Assembly: GCA_017654935.2 (NCBI GenBank)
Contig: CM065711.1
Span: 33,459,524 to 33,523,523 of the forward strand
Source: Phymorhynchus buccinoides
Taxonomy: Eukaryota > Mollusca > Gastropoda > Neogastropoda > Raphitomidae
Reading direction: 5' to 3'
Length of the DNA stretch: 64,000 nucleotides
Under the pieces are notes generated by a model, which searched no databases, was not told the DNA's origin, and saw only the letters and a program-made list of their open reading frames with translations. Below, in pieces: positions 1-9,809 of this stretch. How positions within the stretch are numbered: position 1 is the stretch's first letter; each line of letters opens with the position of its first letter. Position numbers and translations under genes: made by a program.

Positions 1-92
1 CTGGCTGCGATGCGCTCTCCAGGTGGGAGCAGCCCAAATTTCACAGAGACACCTCTGTGACTATAAAGTACCTAATACCTAATACCTAATAC
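1..92 (+). mobile_element. SINE 3' end, cut by window edge
   Basis: The sequence holds the 3' part of the tRNA-derived SINE that recurs across this window: a block with CTCTCCAGGTGGGAGCA, then TTTCACAGAGA and CTCTGTGACTATAAAGTACC, ending in a short repeated TACCTAA tail. The complete counterpart in the other arm is at 47,895-48,355. Confidence 0.8.
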
Positions 93-1054
93 AAGTGAGT
101 TGTGTGAGTGCGATAAAGTGATTTTAAAAAAAAATTACTAAATAATTTTAAGTATGTGTATTTTGAATATCTTTTGTGTGCGTGGGGTAAACTACTTTTT
201 TTTTTCATGTAAAGCGCGGTGAGTCCTGCTGTGTCAGGAGAAGAGCGCTAGAGAAGATGTATTAGTATTATAACTCATTCAAGTCGTTCCATGTGCAGAG
301 TTTTTACAAAGCTGTTAATTTGATGAATTTGCTTCAATGGAAAGTAAATTTGTGTGCACACCATACCTTGGTCACTTCTAAACTCGCTTCACTCCCTTAG
401 AGCACATTTGTGATGGTGCGTGGCAAAAGCCTACATAAGTCGCTCAGAACGTTTTTAGTGAAAGCCAAAAATAGTTTACCATCCCAAAAATATCATTTTT
501 TTTATTTAGGGCATATTTATGTCTATTTTGATGTGTTCTACCAGCATCCACAACATGAAAGACAATTTTGAATGATTTCTTTGTTTGTTTGATTGTTTTC
601 TAAATCAAGTCAATAAAACTTGCCACAGGAAAACTGAGATTTTATCGATTTTCTTATAAAGTTTAAAACAAATCAGTTCAAACTCAATCTGAGAAAATGG
701 TCTAGAGATGTGATAATCTTTCCTGGCTTATTTGAACCCCAAACCATCATCCCAGGACTATGACATCACAAGTTATGACATCATCAATGACATCAGGGAC
801 TATCTCCTAGCAGGCAGGGAACGGGTTAAACTACTGAACTGAAGAATGAAATAGTGAGGCCAAGAGAGGAGATAACGAAATTGAACAAAGGGTAATTACT
901 CTCTTTTTCTAATTAACTCCCCTCCACCAAAGTTGATTACGATACCATTCACCTAGCAATGCGTGGGTCAGAACCGAAGTGAGACAAGCAAAGCATCATT
1001 TACTGAACTGAACTGTATTTTATTTCACTGCGTTTTGTGTGTGTGATATTTCAG

Positions 1055-1137
1055 TGCGGATTTGGGACGTGAGGCCGTATGCCCCCCAAGAGCGGTGTGT
1101 GAAGATCATGTCCGGACACCAGCACACTTTTGAGAAG
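1055..1137 (+). CDS. SNRNP40: SNRNP40 coding exon, second copy (WD repeat, VRPYAP block)
   Basis: This 83-nt exon has an acceptor ending TTTCAG at 1054 and donor GTTCGT at 1138. After two bases that complete the previous codon it reads RIWDVRPYAPQERCVKIMSG followed by HQHTFEK, closely matching the SNRNP40 (U5-40K) segment between WD repeats 5 and 6. SNRNP40 is a seven-bladed WD40 protein of the U5 snRNP that contacts PRPF8. The exon is identical to the minus-strand copy at 46837-46919. Upstream exons of this copy would lie left of the window. It is probably the same gene from the other haplotype rather than a paralogue. Confidence 0.9.
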
Positions 1138-1204
1138 GTTCGTCCAGTTTTTCTTTGTTTGTTTTTTATCTTTATTTTTAAAAAACTTTTTCTAGTCTAA
1201 GCGG

Positions 1205-1680
1205 GCGTTGACAGCTGGTGGCCATCTTCTGGCCTGTTGGTTTGCCAGTCGCCGTTGTTACATCTATAGTCAGTTGCCAGTCACCATTGTTACATCTATA
1301 GTCAGTTGCCGGTCACCGTTTGTTACAGCTGTAGTCAGTTGCCGGTCACCGTTGTTGCAGCTGTAGTCCGTTGCGGTTGCCGGTCACTTGTTGCAGCTGT
1401 AGTCAGTTGCCGCTGTGGTTGCCGGCCGCTGTGATTGCTGGTCACCGTTGCAGCTGTAGTCTGTTGCTGCTGTAGTTGCCGGTCACCATTGTTGCTGCTG
1501 TGGTTGCCGGTCACCGTTGTTGCAGCTGTAGTCTGTTGCCACTGTGGTTGCCAGTCACCGTTGTTACAACTGTAGTCGGTTGCCAGTCACCGTTGTTGCA
1601 GCTGTTGCCGGTCACCGTTGTTACAGCTATTGTCAGTTGCCGGTCACCGTTGTAGCTATAGTCAGTTGCTATATATTGTT
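1205..1680. repeat. Minisatellite, ~31-bp unit
   Basis: This is an imperfect tandem array of GTTGCCGGTCACCGTTGTT plus CAGCTGTAGTC-type units, about 15 copies, in an SNRNP40 intron. The mirror copy is at 46,350-46,760. Open frames across it reflect composition and are not genes. Confidence 0.85.
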
Positions 1681-1783
1681 AGGTACTTTATTTATTTATA
1701 CTTTTATAGTCACAGAGGCGTCTGTGTGCAATTCGGGTTGCTCCCACCTGGAGAGCACGTGGCAGCCAGAGGCGTGCCACCCA
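1678..1783 (-). mobile_element. SINE 3' fragment
   Basis: This is the reverse complement of the SINE tail block: GGTACTTTAT, then TATAGTCACAGAGGCGTCT, and the CTCCCACCTGGAGAGC block. Only the 3' third is present. The counterpart is at 46,216-46,332. Confidence 0.75.
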
Positions 1784-1912
1784 ATCATTGACGTTGTAAG
1801 GCTCAGTCTCAGTCTGGAGAAACAGTATTGTCATCACAGTTATCACCTTTCCCCAGAATCTGTTGCGATGTGCATCGTCTCCTTCTTCTTCTTCTTCTTC
1901 TTCTGCGTTCCC

Positions 1913-2205
1913 AGGCCATAAGGCCATAATGGGTAAGGTGCGTATGTGTCCGGTTTTCAGTTTTCACTGGTCTCCCCGCTGCCTACGCATTCCGATTTCG
2001 CAGGAGCTCAAAGATTGGAAGATGTTTTTTTGGAGAAAAGGCAGGTGAATGGGCCAATAAGTCAGAAAAGATAGTAGATGATGGAAAGCAAAGGGAAAAG
2101 GCAGAGTCAAAGAGAGCCAAAGAAAAGAGAAGTTACAAGCACAGAACTTCCAGAAGGTGGGGGAACTATTTTTACGAAAGACCCCCCGGTATCCCCACGG
2201 GGAGC
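1913..2205 (-). repeat. Interspersed repeat family with GTGGGGATACCGGGGGGTC end
   Basis: This ~290-bp block recurs at 9,810-10,040, 10,640-10,945, 37,020-37,340, 37,965-38,185, 45,775-46,105 and 59,370-59,680. One end carries GTGGGGATACCGGGGGGTC and the other a GGCCATATGGCCTGGGA-like stretch. The consensus order is conserved between copies. No coding capacity, TIR or target duplication was identified, so the class is unknown. Confidence 0.75.
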
Positions 2206-2330
2206 GTGCCTGGTCTCCAAACGGCAGCAAAGTCGCTGGGGAGGTTCGGACGATCGTTTCGTCTATGTGTGGGACCCCACATATCTAGCATTTTCATCAC
2301 CATTATCATCATCATCACAGTCATCATCGA

Positions 2331-2592
2331 TGAGACGATAAACCGAGGTCCCGTGTGCCCAAGCACTTAGCACACGTTGAACCCAGTGGCAATGAAAAAG
2401 TTGTCATTTGGTCCAAATTTACCCCCACCCCACCCACACTTTCCTTCATCAGTCACACACATGCAAATTATTTTTTTTTAAATTGGGTGACGTGCCTCAG
2501 GCTGGGACGTTTTCTCCATGTGGAAACAACCTGAATTTCACAGAGAGACGCCTCTGTGACTATAAAGTACCAAATACCTAAATACACTGTTT
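2331..2592 (+). mobile_element. SINE, 5'-truncated
   Basis: It starts at the SINE body motif GATGAGACGATAAACCGAGG, continues through GCACTTAGCACACGTTGAAC and an internal C-rich tract, and ends with the tail block and TACC/AAATACC repeats. The tRNA-like head is missing. Confidence 0.8.
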
Positions 2593-2744
2593 CTCAAATA
2601 TCTTTCCCCAGAATCTGTTGTGATAAAAAAAAACCGCCAGCAAAGTCACTAGGAGGTTCGAATGATTGCTTCGTCTATGTGTGGGACACCACATATCTAG
2701 CATTTTCATCACCATTATCATCATCGTCATCACAATCATCATCG

Positions 2745-3246
2745 ATGAGACGATAAACCGAGGTCCCTTGTGCCCAAGCACTTAGCACATGTTGAACCCA
2801 GTGGCAACGAAAAAGTTGTCATTTGGTCAAAATTTACCCACCACCCCCCCCCCCTTTCCTTCCTCATCAGTCACACAAAAATTGCATGCAAAAAAAATAA
2901 AAAATGGGTGGCGCGCCTCAGGCTGCGACGCCCTCTCCATGTGGGAGCAACCCGAATTTCACAGACGCCTCTGTGACTATAAAATTGGGTGGCGCGCCTC
3001 AGGCTGCGACGCGCTCTCCATGTGGGAGCAACCCGAATTTCACAGACGCCTCTGTGACTATAAAATTGGTTGGCGCGCCTCAGGCTGCGACGCCCTCTCC
3101 ATGTGGGAGCAACCCGAATTTCACAGACGCCTCTGTGACTATAAAATTGGTTGGTGCGCCTCAGGCTGCGACGCCCTCTCCATGTGGGAGCAACCCGAAT
3201 TTCACAGACGCCTCTGTGACTATAAAGTACCAAATACCTAAATACA
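2745..3246 (+). mobile_element. SINE with four-fold tandem 3' tail
   Basis: The SINE body (GATGAGACGATAAACCGAGG onward) is followed by four tandem copies of its ~76-78-bp 3' tail block at about 2905-3230. Each has GGCGCGCCTCAGGCTGCGAC (first GGTGGCGC), CTCTCCATGTGGGAGCAACC, and GACGCCTCTGTGACTATAAA. The equivalent SINE in the other arm (44,970-45,187) has a single tail, so the amplification is private to this arm. Confidence 0.85.
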
Positions 3247-3411
3247 CTTTCTCAAATATCTTTCCCCAGAATCTGTTGCGATAACAAAACAAATGGCAGC
3301 AACGTCACTAGGAGGTTTGGACAATTGTTTCGTCTATGTGTGGGACACCACATATCTAATATTTATATCACCATTATCATCATCATCATCACAATTATCG
3401 TCTTTCCCCAG

Positions 3412-3577
3412 AATCTGTTGCGATGCACCTGGTCTCCAAACGGCAGCAAAGTGGCGGGGGGTTCGGGGGATCGCTTCGTCTACGTGTGGGACACCACGAC
3501 TCGTCGCATCACCTACAAACTGCCGGGCCACGCAGGCTCCGTCAACGACCTTGACTTCCATCCCTTTGAACCCATCT
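3412..3577 (+). CDS. SNRNP40: SNRNP40 coding exon, second copy (WD repeat 6)
   Basis: This 166-nt exon is bounded by TTTCCCCAG and GTAAGT. It encodes NLLRCTWSPNGSKVAGGSGD, RFVYVWDTTTRRITYKLPGH and AGSVNDLDFHPFEPI, followed by one base of a split codon. The VYVWD tryptophan-aspartate pair and the GH...D spacing are the WD40 signature, and the order of residues follows SNRNP40 from other animals. It reads in phase from the exon at 1055-1137 into the terminal exon at 6615. The same exon is at 44624-44789 on the minus strand. Confidence 0.92.
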
Positions 3578-4251
3578 GTAAGTGTGCAAAATGCTTTAAC
3601 CCACTCGGGACTGGCCGAATTATTTCCCCTTGTTCTGTGGGGACTGGGCATTTTGACTAGGTTCGTAAAATAATCACCCAAGCCAAGTTATGAAGAGTTA
3701 GGCATCAATATTTTCAGAAAAGATTAGCAACACCATGCACTAAACGATCGTAAAATATCAGATTCCTTACCTTCGTCGTTTGTCTCCTATTGACGAAAAC
3801 AGCTAACACATAGAAAGAAGGAAAATTTCACATTCCGATCTTTGACCCCCCTCTACAACCAAAGCTGAATGTAAAAGTCTGCAATGATTGGTTGATTTCA
3901 AGAGAGGCAAGGTCAAAGCAAACTGAAAGTAGGTTATGACTTCGCACCGGAAAGCTGGTTACACGCCAGAAATCAAAACCTCTTGAAAACTCTTATGAGC
4001 CGGAGCCGGGCCATTCGTCCTAAACGGTTGTGCGAGCCATGAGCCGGCTCCGGCTCATTCATCCGGAGTGTGTTAAATAGTGACAATGTTGTGCCTACTG
4101 CCCTCACTAAATGGAACAATATGTTTGATAACCTCGATTGGAAATGCATCTTTTCACACTGTTTTAAGACTTCAGCGTCAGAGTATGTGTGTGTGTGTTT
4201 AGTTAATTATTCCTAGTAATGTCTGGATTAATTAGTTATCATTATCATTAG

Positions 4252-4714
4252 CAGACCTGTTTACTCTACTCTTTCCGAGTAGTATTCTACTCAATTTGGA
4301 CCTCTACTACTCTTCAAAATTGGAAATAATGCTCTTTAACCTTTTCGCCGCCAGACATTTTCAGCCCAAAAATACTATTAAACTTAACTGGGTAGACAAA
4401 AAAACAAACATCTCCAATATTGAGAATTCTTCTGTGACATATATACCATTAGGCCTATCCTTACCTCCCAAAATTAAAAAAACAGGGTCTTTGGATAACA
4501 GATCCGGATTGGATGCCTTTTAGTGACATGGGTGTTAAACCATTGTGGTGCTAAAATGCGACATTGGCGCTGAAAGGGTTAATTCTTGATTACTACTCAT
4601 TTTCAGTGAACATTGTTTGATGGTTTAATGAATAAAACTACACAGTTTGCACCCAAACTACTCATTTCAGCTATCCAGACTACTCGAGGCTTGCGTAGGG
4701 GGTAAACAGGTCTG
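4252..4714. mobile_element. CAGACCTG-family DNA element, private to this arm
   Basis: The termini are CAGACCTGTTTACTCTACTC and the inverted GGGGGTAAACAGGTCTG. It is flanked by CATTAG and CATTAA, a likely 6-bp target duplication with one change. The other arm has the uninterrupted empty site at about 43,930. A second element is nested at 4336-4582. It has no transposase, so it is non-autonomous. The superfamily is not assigned. Confidence 0.85.
4336..4582. mobile_element. Nested piggyBac-like MITE (TTAA ends)
   Basis: TTAA occurs at 4336-4339 and 4579-4582. Ends CCTTTTCGCCGCCAGACA and GGCGCTGAAAGG fit the CCCTTTCACCGCC-type inverted repeats also seen at 56251-56860 and 52112-52433. Removing it restores continuity with the related element at 8184-8615, which lacks it. 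TTAA duplication is the hallmark of piggyBac. Confidence 0.75.
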
Positions 4715-4920
4715 CATTAATGATGTTGTTTACTCACTGTGGCTGGTGATTAATCGTGGTGGGGGGGGGGGTATTGTCAATGTTATTATGGGTATTGGGC
4801 CTGCTTTTGCTATTTTTTTTTGCTGTTGTCATATAGTTTCTATTATCCTAATCTACTATCATTGTTATTCTTATTATTACTATTACTATCATTGATAAGG
4901 CTGCTGTTGTCATCATCATT

Positions 4921-5335
4921 AGAGTTGAGAACCGGTTACAAAATCTGAACCTTTTTTTTTAACCAGTACTCGCATCACTAGTTTTACCTATGCAAACACG
5001 TATTTATTTGTCAGAATATTCACACACACGCATGCACGCGCACACACACACACAATAACGAAACATGACACACACCCACACTCAACTCAACACTCAGTCA
5101 AAGTCAAAGCCATACACCACCACAAACTAGAAACAGCTACTCTTGGTTTACAAACACCCAATCTGCGCTGAGAATCAGTGTTGTTTTTCAAAAAGAATGC
5201 GTTATTCTAAGAAAAACTTACTTTCAGTTTGCAGTTAAAAAAACCGGTTCACAGCAACTCAAACCGGTTTTTTCGAACCGCGAAAGTTTAGCACCGGTTT
5301 TTCGGTTCAAACCGGTTTTTCCGTCCACTTCTAAT
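4921..5335. repeat. ACCGGTT-rich repeat with inverted ends
   Basis: The block begins AGAGTTGAGAACCGGTTAC and ends near AACCGGTTTTTCCGTCCACT, with many internal ACCGGTT motifs and a CA-rich core. In the other arm (about 42,795-43,735) it carries a ~45-nt poly(A) stretch and the MITE at 43043-43481. It is probably an old non-autonomous element; the class is unknown. Confidence 0.5.
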
Positions 5336-5553
5336 CATCATCGTCATTGTTCTTGCTACCATCATCATCACAGTCACTGTTATTGTTATTGTTGTTGTTG
5401 CTCGTGTTGTTGTTGTCCTTGTGACCACTGAGTGCTGGTGATGTTTCTGAGTGTTGCCGTTATCATTGAATCCAAAATCATCACTATATTCTGCACATGT
5501 ATGTGCTTCACTACATTTATAGAGAAATAAAATCAAAGCTTCTTTGCAACATA

Positions 5554-6020
5554 CAGACCTGCCACATTCTGAGAATAAAAAAGAGGAGCGAGAATCTAGG
5601 GGCTGGCACTGGCCCCCCAGTAAAATCCATTGCCACTTCGAAATGTGCGGCCTTCTCTTTTGTTCTTCAAACATGCAGTCGTTTTTGTCAGTTTTAGATC
5701 CATTTTAGAGTAAGAAATATTGACCATTGTCAATTTGAGATCCATTTTAGAGAAAGAAATATTGACCAATCTACAATATTTGTTGGTCATTTAGCCTGAT
5801 ATAGGCCTATGCTTCGTGTAGCCCCTCACTGTCTCATGCTGACCCTTAGATGTCCATTAGCTGGTGCTTTGAATGCATGCTCTTTGTTGTGAAATTGAGT
5901 GGAAAATGTATACAAGACAGATTTTAAAATATAGGAGCTGGGGAGGTTGCAAGAGGAGCTAGGAGCAATGCTCAACATATCTGAGCTGCTCCTCTGAAAC
6001 AGGAGCAAGTGGCAGGTCTG
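5554..6020. mobile_element. CAGACCTG-family element with 6-bp target duplication
   Basis: The termini are CAGACCTGCCACATTCTGAG and the inverted CAAGTGGCAGGTCTG. It is flanked on both sides by AACATA. The allele in the other arm is at 42039-42577, read with TATGTT flanks. It is non-coding inside. It shares only its terminal 8-12 bp with the elements at 4252, 8184 and 54238. Confidence 0.8.
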
Positions 6021-6129
6021 AACATATTAAAAATTATGCTAATGGGTTTTTTCTTTTTCTTTTTCTTTTTCATTTATTGTATGAATTGCTGATGATGTCA
6101 CAAACTTATATTACGATAATGCCTTACGG

Positions 6130-6562
6130 GTGGAGCCTGACAGATGAGTTTTTCCAGAAACACGTCGAGATCACCAGAAAGGCAGCCTTTTCAAGGATCG
6201 GAACACTCACTTTGTGGTTGAAGCTTTTTCTTTTTTTGTTGTGCAGTAAAAAGACATTGGAGCTTTTTCCTTTGTTGTGAGCGAAACTCCTTTAGGTAAA
6301 CCGTATAAAGTTTAAAAAAAAAAAAAATAAAGACTTGTATTGCAAACATTTCGTGCAAATGATTTGCTCTAAACTCAGGCGGCCATTAGAAAAGAGACTC
6401 TTTCACTGAAGGAATTTGACTTCCAGCACCTCTGCCAAGGAGGAATCGCCGATTTGACGGTTTGATTTCTCGGAAACCAGAGCAAAGTGAGTGTTGCGAT
6501 CTCTGTAAAGGGTGTTTTCCTGGTGATCTCGACGTGTTTCTTACAAACACTCATCCACACCC
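6130..6562. repeat. Inverted-repeat element with CACGTCGAGATCACC arms
   Basis: The left end has TGACAGATGAGTTT then AAACACGTCGAGATCACC. The right end has GGTGATCTCGACGTGTTTCT then ACTCATCC. Relatives occur at 41,510-41,935, 59,770-59,840 and 63,790-63,925. It lies directly before the last SNRNP40 exon. Confidence 0.65.
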
Positions 6563-6614
6563 CCCCTTTCATTTAATTCCTTGTTAATTTTTTGTTCGTT
6601 TGCTTCTTTTTCAG

Positions 6615-6667
6615 TGATGTCCTGTTCGAGCGACAAGCAGATTTATCTGGGAGAGATCGACCAATGA
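6615..6667 (+). CDS. SNRNP40: SNRNP40 terminal coding exon, second copy
   Basis: The acceptor is TTTTTCAG at 6614. Two bases complete a Leu codon with the T at the end of the 3412-3577 exon, then the exon reads MSCSSDKQIYLGEIDQ and stops with TGA at 6665-6667. Other animal SNRNP40 proteins end with the same SSDK...Y.GEI pattern, so the gene ends here. The copy on the other strand is 41385-41437 and encodes the same residues. Confidence 0.9.
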
Positions 6668-6689
6668 GAAGCCTGGATCTGACTGTGTG

Positions 6690-6767
6690 TTTGTGTGTGT
6701 GTGAGAGAGGGGGGGGGGGGAGGGATAGAGAGAGAGTGTGTGTGTGTGAGAGAGAGAGGGAGAGAGA

Positions 6768-6798
<31 letters not shown>

Positions 6799-6826
6799 TG
6801 TGTGTTTGTATGTGTTGAGTGAAAGA

Positions 6827-6864
<38 letters not shown>

Positions 6865-6945
6865 CAGTGTGTGTGTGAGAGAGAGTGAGAGAGAGAGACA
6901 GAAAGACAGTGTGTGTGTGTGTGTGTGAGAGAGAGAGAAAGCACA
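6690..6945. repeat. GT/GA compound microsatellite in 3' UTR
   Basis: Alternating GTGTGT and GAGAGA blocks start about 25 bp after the stop codon, so they lie in the likely 3' UTR. The mirror is at 41,090-41,365 with different block lengths. Open frames here are compositional. Confidence 0.9.
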
Positions 6946-7094
6946 ATATCTTTGGGGGTAAATTACAACATTTCATCGTTTGAACTTAGAAAAAAAAAGT
7001 GGTTTCTCATTGACTGTGGAGTCTATATACTCTGTTTCGTGGTGTTTTAAAAACGGTTCATTTACATGAAGAAAAAATGAATGTGTTCTCTGAC

Positions 7095-7100
7095 AATAAA
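7095..7100 (+). promoter_or_regulatory. Putative poly(A) signal of SNRNP40
   Basis: AATAAA sits about 430 bp after the stop codon, in TGACAATAAAATGAC. It is the first canonical hexamer on this strand after the stop and is preserved in the other arm at 40929-40934. The cleavage site is inferred only. Confidence 0.5.
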
Positions 7101-7139
7101 ATGACTAAAACGTTGTGTCGCTGACTTTGCATTGTGAGA

Positions 7140-7565
7140 CCCATTCTGCATATCGTCGGTGAAATTCAAAAACCTCGTATCTCAATTTTGGTAGTTTTCA
7201 GAAAAATGAAAAAAAAATTTGTTTAATTTAACGGCGTTGACCACAATTGATTAACTATGATAAATATGTTGTTCAAGACATTGCGAGTTTAGTCCTGCAT
7301 TTCGTTAAAATTACTTTTTTTTTTAAATTTAGACTTGAACAGAACGAAGATACAATGTTTTTGACCTTAACTGGATCTGAATTTGGGACTTACGAGTTTT
7401 TCTCCTATTTTCACAACCTCATTTACCCCAGATAGAAAGTCGTTAGAGATACGAGCTTTTGGTGGAAGATGGCGGGGAAAATGAGAGAGCTGACTATGTA
7501 TCTAACTCAAAATTTTTTAAATCGAGTTACGATGTTTTTGAATTTCACCGACAATGTGCACTGTT
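7140..7565. mobile_element. MITE with ~40-bp inverted ends (GTCGGTGAAATTC)
   Basis: The left end has GCATATCGTCGGTGAAATTC then AAAAACCTCGTATCTC. The right end, in reverse complement, has GTCGGTGAAATTCAAAAACA then TCGTAACTCG. The interior is AT-rich and non-coding. It lies between the gene's poly(A) signal and a LINE 3' end. The mirror is about 40,465-40,890. Confidence 0.65.
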
Positions 7566-7571
7566 GTTGTG

Positions 7572-8150
7572 TGCGCCAGGCAGTCGTTTCCGACCATGAC
7601 CGCCAGATAGCAGTGGGGGACAGGTATAACATTGCTTGCCTCTGTTTCAATGCTGTCCATTCATCTAGTCCTGCCTACCTCTCTGACCTCGTTCACCTGT
7701 ACTCACCCTCCAGGTCTCTCCGTTCCTCTTCTGACAAACTTATCCTTTCTATTCCTCGTACTAACACTAAGACAAATGGTGAACGTTCATTTTCTTTCAG
7801 CGCCCCTTCTGTCTGGAACACCCTACCATATGAACTTCGTTCTGCTAAATCTTTCCAGTCTTTCAAAACCGCTCTTAAAACTCACCTCTTCCGGCAATAC
7901 CTCTGATTTCTTCCTTGTCCTGTTTCCTGCCTTAAAATGATGTCCCCCACATTGTGGGTGGGTGGGTGTGCGCGTATGTGGGCGTGTGCGTGCGTGCGTG
8001 TTGTGGCTGTGTGAATGTTTGTGAATGTTTGTGATAGTTGATATTGTAGTAGCTTATTTATGATTTATGTATTTATTTAAACAATTGTGAAGCACCGTGA
8101 GCTCAAGAGAGAAAGGGCGCTCTATAAATGTTATTTATTATTATATTATT
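7572..8150 (+). mobile_element. CR1/L2-like LINE, 3' end of reverse transcriptase ORF
   Basis: The frame ending at the stop near 7906 reads YLSDLVHLYSPSRSLRSSSD ... RSFSFSAPSVWNTLPYELR ... FKTALKTHLFRQYL. This is the typical C-terminus of CR1/L2-class reverse transcriptases (SRSLRSS, FSAP.VWN.LP, LKTHLF). It is followed by a short 3' UTR with GCACCGTGAGCTC and a TTATTA tail. It is 5'-truncated and dead. The mirror is 39,885-40,440. Confidence 0.85.
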
Positions 8151-8183
8151 ATTCCGGCAGGCTGGGCTAGAATTTGTTTGCAC

Positions 8184-8615
8184 CAGACCTATTTACTCTA
8201 CTCAGGGCTCCCACTCGTGCAGCAAAACAAGGGGTCCCAGGGACTCCTTCACTTACAGTACAGAGGGTCCTAGAGGCGGGATGGCGGGTCCCAGTGGCAT
8301 TGCGAATGCTAAAAATAATTTTTCCAGTGCATCCCTGGGACCCCCCTGCACATTCTTTTAGAGGGTCCTTTAGAATGTTAGTGCTTCATAGACCCCCAAA
8401 TGGGGGTCCCTGGGAGCCCTGGTACTCTTTTCGAGTAGTATTCTACTCAATTTGGACCTCTACTACTCTTCACAATTGAAAATAATGCTCTAACTACTCA
8501 TTTTCTGTGAACATTATTTGATGGTTTAATGAAGAGGACTACTCATTTCACACCCAAACTACTCATTTCAGCTATCCAGACTACTCAAGACTTGTGTAGG
8601 GGGTAACCAGGTCTG
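8184..8615. mobile_element. CAGACCTG-family element carrying a nested insertion
   Basis: It runs from CAGACCTATTTACTCTACTC to GGGGGTAACCAGGTCTG and is closely related to 4252-4714 without the piggyBac-like insert. It is split instead by the element at 8203-8421. The flanking duplication is unclear. The mirror is about 39,410-39,845. Confidence 0.75.
8203..8421. mobile_element. Nested element with CAGGGCTCCCA inverted ends
   Basis: The ends are CAGGGCTCCCACTCG and TCCCTGGGAGCCCTG. TACTC flanks both sides, a candidate short target duplication, and the host element at 4252 lacks this insertion. Internal GGGTCC(T/C) motifs recur. A third copy of the family is at 57,690-57,935. The terminal CAGGG resembles hAT elements, but an 8-bp duplication was not seen. 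Confidence 0.65.
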
Positions 8616-8620
8616 GCATA

Positions 8621-9131
8621 CAGTGGAACCTCCCTCATAAGACCCCTCCCTTATTAGACCTCAAAAAATCATCCAAAATGAGGTCTTATAAGGGAGGGGT
8701 CTTATGAGGGAGATAAGTTTAATACTTACAAAGAAGGGCAATGTCTCAGAGAAGTAGGTCTTATGTGGGAGGCAGTCTTATGATGGAAGGTCTTATAAAG
8801 GAGGTACTATCCTATTATCTATTTACTGACATTCTTCAGCAGATGGGGATTCACAGCTCTCGAGGAAGGTAATTTTAATACAGTGGAACCTCCTTTATAA
8901 GACCTTCAAAAATCATCCAAAATCAGGTCTTATAAGGGAGTGGTCTTGTAAAGGAGGTAATGTTAATACTTACAAAGGGCAATGTCAGAGAAGTAGGTCT
9001 TATATGGGAGGGAGGTCTTATAAGGGAGGTTCCAATGTACTTACAAAGAAGGGCGATGTCTCAGAGAAGTAGGTCTTATGTGGGAGAGGGAGTCTTATAA
9101 TGGGAGGTTTTACAAGGGAGGCTCCACTGTA
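8621..9131. mobile_element. Cluster of pogo-like MITEs (CAGTGGAACCTCC)
   Basis: It opens with CAGTGGAACCTCCCTCATAA, repeats CAGTGGAACCTCC at 8881, and closes with GGCTCCACTGTA near 9131. Internal (T)CTTATAAGGGAGG units alternate on both strands. TA-CAGT...ACTG-TA ends fit pogo/Tigger-type elements. Several copies or an internal expansion are merged. The mirror is about 38,890-39,405. Confidence 0.65.
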
Positions 9132-9431
9132 GTGGAGATGCCTTGCCCATGGTACATCCCCACTCTCCCTGCCTAAGGGATTTGAAGACAGCTGCTGGTG
9201 TTGAGGAAGGTCCCCAAAGGCCAACCCATCCCTTTGGTTTCAGCACCAGAGACTAAACTGTACCATGACATTCCATTACTGTAGAAAATCATCTATTGTA
9301 CAGCTCTCATGTTACTGTTGGCCCCTACTACATGCTAATGTCAACCAATGATAAAAGCCGTTTGAGCAAAGGGGCTTTGTTGTGCGTTGTGTATAAAAAA
9401 AAGTGTGTAAAGTGAAAAACTAATCAAACAA

Positions 9432-9740
9432 AGCTCTTCTTCTTCTTCTCCTTCTTCTTCTTCTCCTTCTTCTTCTTCTTCTCCTTCTCCTTCTTCTTGT
9501 TCTTCTTCTTCTCCTTCTTCTTCTTCTTCTTCTCCTTCTTCTTCTCCTTCTCCTTCTTCTTCTTCTTCTTCTTCTTCTCCTTCTCCTTTTTCTTCTTCTT
9601 GTTCTTCTCCTTCTTCTTCTCCTTCTTCTTCTTCTTCTCCTTCTTCTTCTTCTTCTTCTTCTTCTTCTTCTCCTTCTTGTTCTTCTCCTTCTTCTTCTTC
9701 TTCTCCTTCTTCTTCTTCTCCTTCTTCTTGTTCTTCTTCG
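9432..9740. repeat. CTT/AAG microsatellite
   Basis: About 310 bp of TTC/TCC trinucleotide repeat. The arginine-rich and phenylalanine-rich open frames across it come from the repeat alone. The mirror is 38,275-38,585. Confidence 0.95.
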
Positions 9741-9809
9741 ATCGCTCAGACAGTTTCCTGTCAATTCTGAGCGCAGATGCGTCATGCTGCCGTTATGCAC
9801 CTAACTAAG

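Larger units (their letters stand above)
1857..3351 (+). pseudogene. Partial copies of the NLLRC exon edge (four fragments)
   Basis: Upstream of the intact exon at 3412-3577 lie decayed partial copies of its 5' part. They are at about 1857-1875 (acceptor TTTCCCCAG plus the first codons), 2208-2280 (middle part, SPNGSK to VYVWD), 2612-2692 and 3270-3351 (acceptor through VYVWDTT with internal decay). All but the first end at the same base of the exon (GACACCAC or GACCCCAC) followed by ATATCTA and an ATC-rich microsatellite. SINEs separate the fragments. They cannot act as full exons because no donor follows. The mirror set is at 44,850-46,142. Confidence 0.85.

Noticed and set aside
1055..6667. 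A genuine second SNRNP40 paralogue
   Set aside because: The coding exons are essentially identical to the minus-strand copy, and the whole flank is mirrored around a 500-N gap, so an allelic false duplication is more likely.
7469..7906. A host gene encoded by the 145-codon frame
   Set aside because: The second half is a clear LINE reverse-transcriptase C-terminus and the first half is MITE sequence read through by chance.
9420..9800. Poly-arginine and poly-phenylalanine frames
   Set aside because: They are translations of the CTT/AAG microsatellite.
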